From assembly GCA_029961685.1 (NCBI GenBank), contig JARWKL010000006.1:17485276-17549275 (forward strand): a stretch of DNA of 64,000 nucleotides. Direction: 5' to 3'. This stretch comes from Aristolochia californica. Taxonomy: Eukaryota; Streptophyta; Magnoliopsida; Piperales; Aristolochiaceae. Below, one piece after another: positions 62,535-64,000 of the stretch. The position numbers and the translations under genes were made by a program. Position 1 is the first letter of the stretch; the number at the start of each line of letters is the position of its first letter. The notes under the pieces are model-generated. The model was not told the DNA's origin. It did not search any database and was given only the letters and a program-made list of their open reading frames with translations.

Positions 62535-64000
62535 ATGAACACCAATGTTTTGTTATCTATGTTTGGGAAATTCCATAAGTACAACTACGAATAGTATGGT
62601 GGAATTTTGTCAGAAAGAGATTTCTCATTGATCCTAACATGTTTTAAATGTCGTGGATATGCATGCCTGAAATGAGTTGAAGATGTGAATGACCTAATGA
62701 TCAAAAAATTTCGAGGAGCATAAAAAATTAAATTCTCAAGTTAGCGTGCGATGGGAAATTTACCAGTGCCAAACAACCCATTTTTTGCCTATTTTACTTA
62801 AAGTGGACCTAACAATCATACATCACCGTAAATGTTTTGATCGATTAATGCTGTGTAATGGCTATAATTTTTGTTGGGAATGACATATGGTTTGGGAGTC
62901 AACACTCAGTTAAAAATGTCGCGCCCCCTGCTTTCTATGATTGCAAAACCCAGTATATAAAAAACTAAAAGAGTTTACAATCCTTGAAAATCATAGATAC
63001 TTTTTGGAATTATCTCTCTTAGCGTTTGTGCATTTTCATTTTGGATGTTCAACTTTTTTTCAAATCCAAACTTGTGTTTTCACTCTCCCATTTTTCTCGT
63101 AAACAAAAAGAAAAAGGCAAATATATCAAAACAAAATGAAAATTTTAGAGTTTACGAGAGTTTTAAATATGGTTGATATGCATGCCTGAAACATGTTGAA
63201 GATGCAAAATATCTAATGATCCAAATATTTCAAGATGTAGAAAAAATAAAATTCTCAAGACGTCCGGTGGAATATTAACCAGAGCCAAACAACACACTTT
63301 TTGCCTATTTTAAAAAACACGGACCAAACAATCATCGATCATCGTAATGTTTTGATCGATTAATGATGTGTGACGGCTATAATTTTTGTTAGAAATGACT
63401 TATGGCATGGGTGTCAACAATCAGTTAAAAATGCTTCGCCCCCCTCTTTCGATGATTGCAAAACCCAATATATAAAAAATTAAAAGAGTTTACAATCCTT
63501 AAAAATCACAGATACTTTTTTGAACTATCCCTTTCAGCATTTTCGCATTTCCATTTTGGATGTTCAATTTTTTTTCAAATCCAAACTTGAGTTTTCCCTC
63601 TACCATTTTTCTTGTAAACAAAAAGATAAGGCAAATAGATCATAAAAAAATGAAAATTTAAGAGTTTATGTATGCAAAAAATTGAAAACTATAATAAATG
63701 TAAGTGAAGAAAATTATTTCACGCACAAAAAATGAACACCAAAGTTTTGTTATCTATGTTTAGGAAATTCCAATTGTACAACACGTAATAGTTTGGTGAA
63801 ATTTTTTAATAAAGAGATTTTTAATTGATCCTACTATGTTTTATATGTGGTGGATATGCTAGCCTAAAACATGTTGAAGATGCAAATGACCTAATGATCC
63901 AAAATTTCATGGAGAAGAAAAAATTAAATTCTCAAGTTAACATGCGGTGGGATATTTACCAGAATCAACCAATTCACTTTTTGCCAATTTTAAAAAAAAC

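Larger units (their letters stand above)
55171..63735 (+). repeat. Higher-order repeat marked by a shared monomer deletion (3.9 and 2.8 kb)
   Basis: At about 56455, 60370 and 63155 the GAGTTTA box is fused to the (G/A)(A/G)TTTT(C/A)AA(T)ATG region, removing the anchor and inverted repeat 1. Preceding units share GAAA(C/T)GAGTTGAA at 55303, 59204 and 62667. They also share TTTA(T/C)TTAAAG at about 55421, 59329 and 62792. The first two blocks also share a unit with GTGAGAAAAT and GCAATAAAAAT (55817 and 59724); the third lacks that monomer, giving the 2.78-kb spacing. Confidence 0.82.
53001..64000 (+). repeat. Satellite array, right block, part 7
   Basis: Anchors start at 53194, 53875, 54542, 55171, 55847, 57038, 57721, 58397, 59074, 59754, 60954, 61635, 62538 and 63735. 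Three gaps of about 1.2 kb (55847-57038, 59754-60954, 62538-63735) each contain a monomer lacking the anchor through the same deletion. The window ends inside a monomer. No gene is seen. Confidence 0.96.

Noticed and set aside
1..64000. CRISPR-like or other prokaryotic repeat array
   Set aside because: The repeat unit is about 680 bp and contiguous, without short repeats separated by unique spacers. There are no bacterial genes, and a plant retrotransposon lies in the array.
1..64000. CENP-B box or telomeric repeat within the monomer
   Set aside because: I looked for the TTCG....A..CGGG pattern and for TTTAGGG runs and saw neither in the monomer consensus.

Overview
This window reads as plant nuclear heterochromatin. 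It is strongly AT-rich and has no bacterial-style gene organisation. No intact protein-coding gene is supported on either strand. The species cannot be named from the sequence. The plant assignment rests on a decayed Ty3/gypsy retrotransposon of the Tat/Athila type, whose primer-binding site resembles plant tRNA-Asp.

Layout. (1) 1-3158 and 8769-64000 form one head-to-tail tandem satellite array. Its monomer is about 680 bp, and about 85 complete, partial or rearranged copies were counted from a conserved anchor (AACACCAAAG). All copies lie in the same orientation. (2) 3159-8768 is a single 5.6-kb LTR retrotransposon inserted into one monomer. It has a perfect 5-bp target-site duplication (GTCAA), TG...CA ends, LTRs of 1513 and 1408 bp, a degenerate tRNA-Asp primer-binding site and a G-rich polypurine tract. 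Its only recognisable coding remnant is a frameshifted piece of the integrase C-terminus close behind the primer-binding site. Gag, protease, reverse transcriptase and RNase H are gone, so the element is non-autonomous. Removing it with one copy of the target duplication restores a 680-bp monomer spacing.

The array has its own structure. Each monomer carries two conserved short inverted repeats side by side. It also carries one C-rich site that has repeatedly expanded into pure poly(C), up to 38 nt, in scattered copies. Shared private variants and deletions show nested higher-order repeats of different sizes: about 0.7, 1.35, 2.04, 2.06, 2.71/3.36, 3.9/2.8, 4.66, 5.3 and 8.6 kb. Several monomers are shortened or lengthened at junctions with short shared sequence, as expected from unequal exchange or template switching.

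Nothing here works together as a pathway. The many 60-110-codon open frames are repeated images of the same satellite frames or low-complexity LTR frames and are not called as genes. The likely setting is a centromeric, pericentromeric or other heterochromatic satellite block, which is an inference. All alignments were done by eye, so identities and edges are approximate.
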